Assembly (NCBI GenBank): GCA_017883495.1
Contig: JADGNL010000214.1
Location: 1-5,553, forward strand
Direction of reading: 5' to 3'
Source: Methanomicrobiales archaeon
GTDB lineage: Archaea; Halobacteriota; Methanomicrobia; Methanomicrobiales; Methanospirillaceae
DNA length: 5,553 bases
Shown here: positions 5,059 to 5,553 of the stretch, one piece after another
Position numbering within the stretch: the first letter of the stretch is position 1
How the letters are laid out: every line of letters begins with the position of its first letter
Made by a program: the position numbers and the translations under genes
The notes under the pieces: model-generated
What the model saw: only the letters and a program-made list of their open reading frames with translations
Told to the model about the DNA's origin: nothing
Databases searched by the model: none

Positions 5059-5553
5059 CTAGATCGCGACGGGCGCGGCGGACGGTGCCGGCGAGAACGC
5101 CAGGACGATCCGCTCGATGCCGAAGACGATCGCGTAGATGCCGAGCGCCCAGATCAGGACGACGGACCCGGCGATGGGCTGCGTCAGGATGTACAGGCCG
5201 ACGATGACGCCGAGAACCCCCGAGATCAGCGTGAGCCACCAGTACGGGACACCGCGGCCGGCGATCCCGATGAAGATCTGGAAGAGCCCCAGGACGAACG
5301 CCCAGATCCCGATCAGCAGGGCGATGGCGATCACGAACCCGGTCGGGTTCCAGAGCGCGAGGATGCCGAGGATCAGGGTCACGACGGCGCCCGCGATCAG
5401 GATCCAGCGCATGGACCCCGCCTCGGGGCCGACCACGATCCCGCCGAAGAGCAGGACGAGCGCCTCGATGATCGCGAAGATGGCGAAGAACAGGACGAGG
5501 GAGACGAGCATCACGCCGGGCATCGCGAAGGCGAAGAGCCCGAAGAGGATTGC
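5059..5553 (-). CDS. HdeD/DUF308 family membrane protein (5' end beyond right edge)
   Basis: The frame is open on the minus strand from the last base of the window to the TAG at 5061-5059, giving 164 visible residues. An internal ATG at 5523 could be taken as the start, but the frame continues upstream as 'AILFGLFAFAMPGV', which matches the first transmembrane segment of HdeD-like proteins ('LAILFGL...PG'), so the true start lies outside. The product is almost wholly hydrophobic, with roughly six membrane segments, small G/A/P turns and a short non-hydrophobic tail ending 'SPAPSAAPVAI'. The tandem pattern 'LILGILALWNPTG' and 'VIVGLYILTQPIAGS' is the DUF308 repeat. E. coli HdeD helps acid resistance at high cell density; the archaeal members' role is not established. 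It is followed by the FmdE gene, with an oligo-T run between. Confidence 0.85.
   Translation of the reverse strand, partial: AILFGLFAFAMPGVMLVSLVLFFAIFAIIEALVLLFGGIVVGPEAGSMRWILIAGAVVTLILGILALWNPTGFVIAIALLIGIWAFVLGLFQIFIGIAGRGVPYWWLTLISGVLGVIVGLYILTQPIAGSVVLIWALGIYAIVFGIERIVLAFSPAPSAAPVAI

Noticed and set aside
5059..5523. Taking the ATG at 5523 as the start of the DUF308 gene
   Set aside because: The frame stays open to the window edge and the upstream residues continue the first membrane segment of the family, so the true start lies beyond 5553.
3260..5553. A CRISPR array accompanying the CARF-HEPN gene
   Set aside because: No regularly spaced direct repeats of 25-40 bases are visible in the window; the CRISPR link rests on protein family only.

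Overview
The window looks like chromosomal DNA from a high-G+C methanogenic archaeon, most likely of the Methanomicrobiales (inference). The clues are a CofC-type enzyme of coenzyme F420 biosynthesis, a stand-alone FmdE-type zinc protein, a secreted TolB-like propeller protein of the kind common in methanogens, AT-rich TATA-type promoter elements in the only sizeable intergenic gap, and oligo-T in place of a hairpin terminator. There is no rRNA, tRNA, CRISPR array, insertion sequence or recognisable origin.

Layout: (1) 1-600, minus strand: the N-terminal 200 codons of an exported beta-propeller protein whose 3' end lies left of the window. (2) 601-720: a divergent promoter region with one TATA-like element for each direction; the two share an 8-bp core in inverted orientation. 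(3) 721-3263, plus strand: cofC, then an ABC ATPase and an ABC-2 permease that together form a DrrAB-type exporter. cofC and the ATPase are 39 bp apart; the ATPase and permease overlap by one base. (4) 3260-5553, minus strand, transcribed right to left: an HdeD/DUF308 membrane protein (5' end outside the window), an FmdE-family protein with a C-terminal zinc ribbon, and a Csx1/TM1812-like CARF-HEPN ribonuclease. The last two overlap in an ATGA. The permease and ribonuclease genes converge and share one CTAG that supplies both stop codons.

Functionally, CofC makes an activated lactyl (or related) precursor for F420, the hydride carrier of methanogenesis. The ABC pair should export an unidentified substrate. 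The most notable part is the FmdE/CARF-HEPN pair. The CARF-HEPN protein belongs to a family normally activated by cyclic oligoadenylate from type III CRISPR systems, yet no cas gene or array is visible here. Its partner is instead a methanogenesis-associated zinc protein. Its HEPN catalytic motif is intact, while its CARF ligand motif is altered from DxTHG to DLTHA. Whether this is a CRISPR accessory or a separate stress/toxin module cannot be decided from this window.
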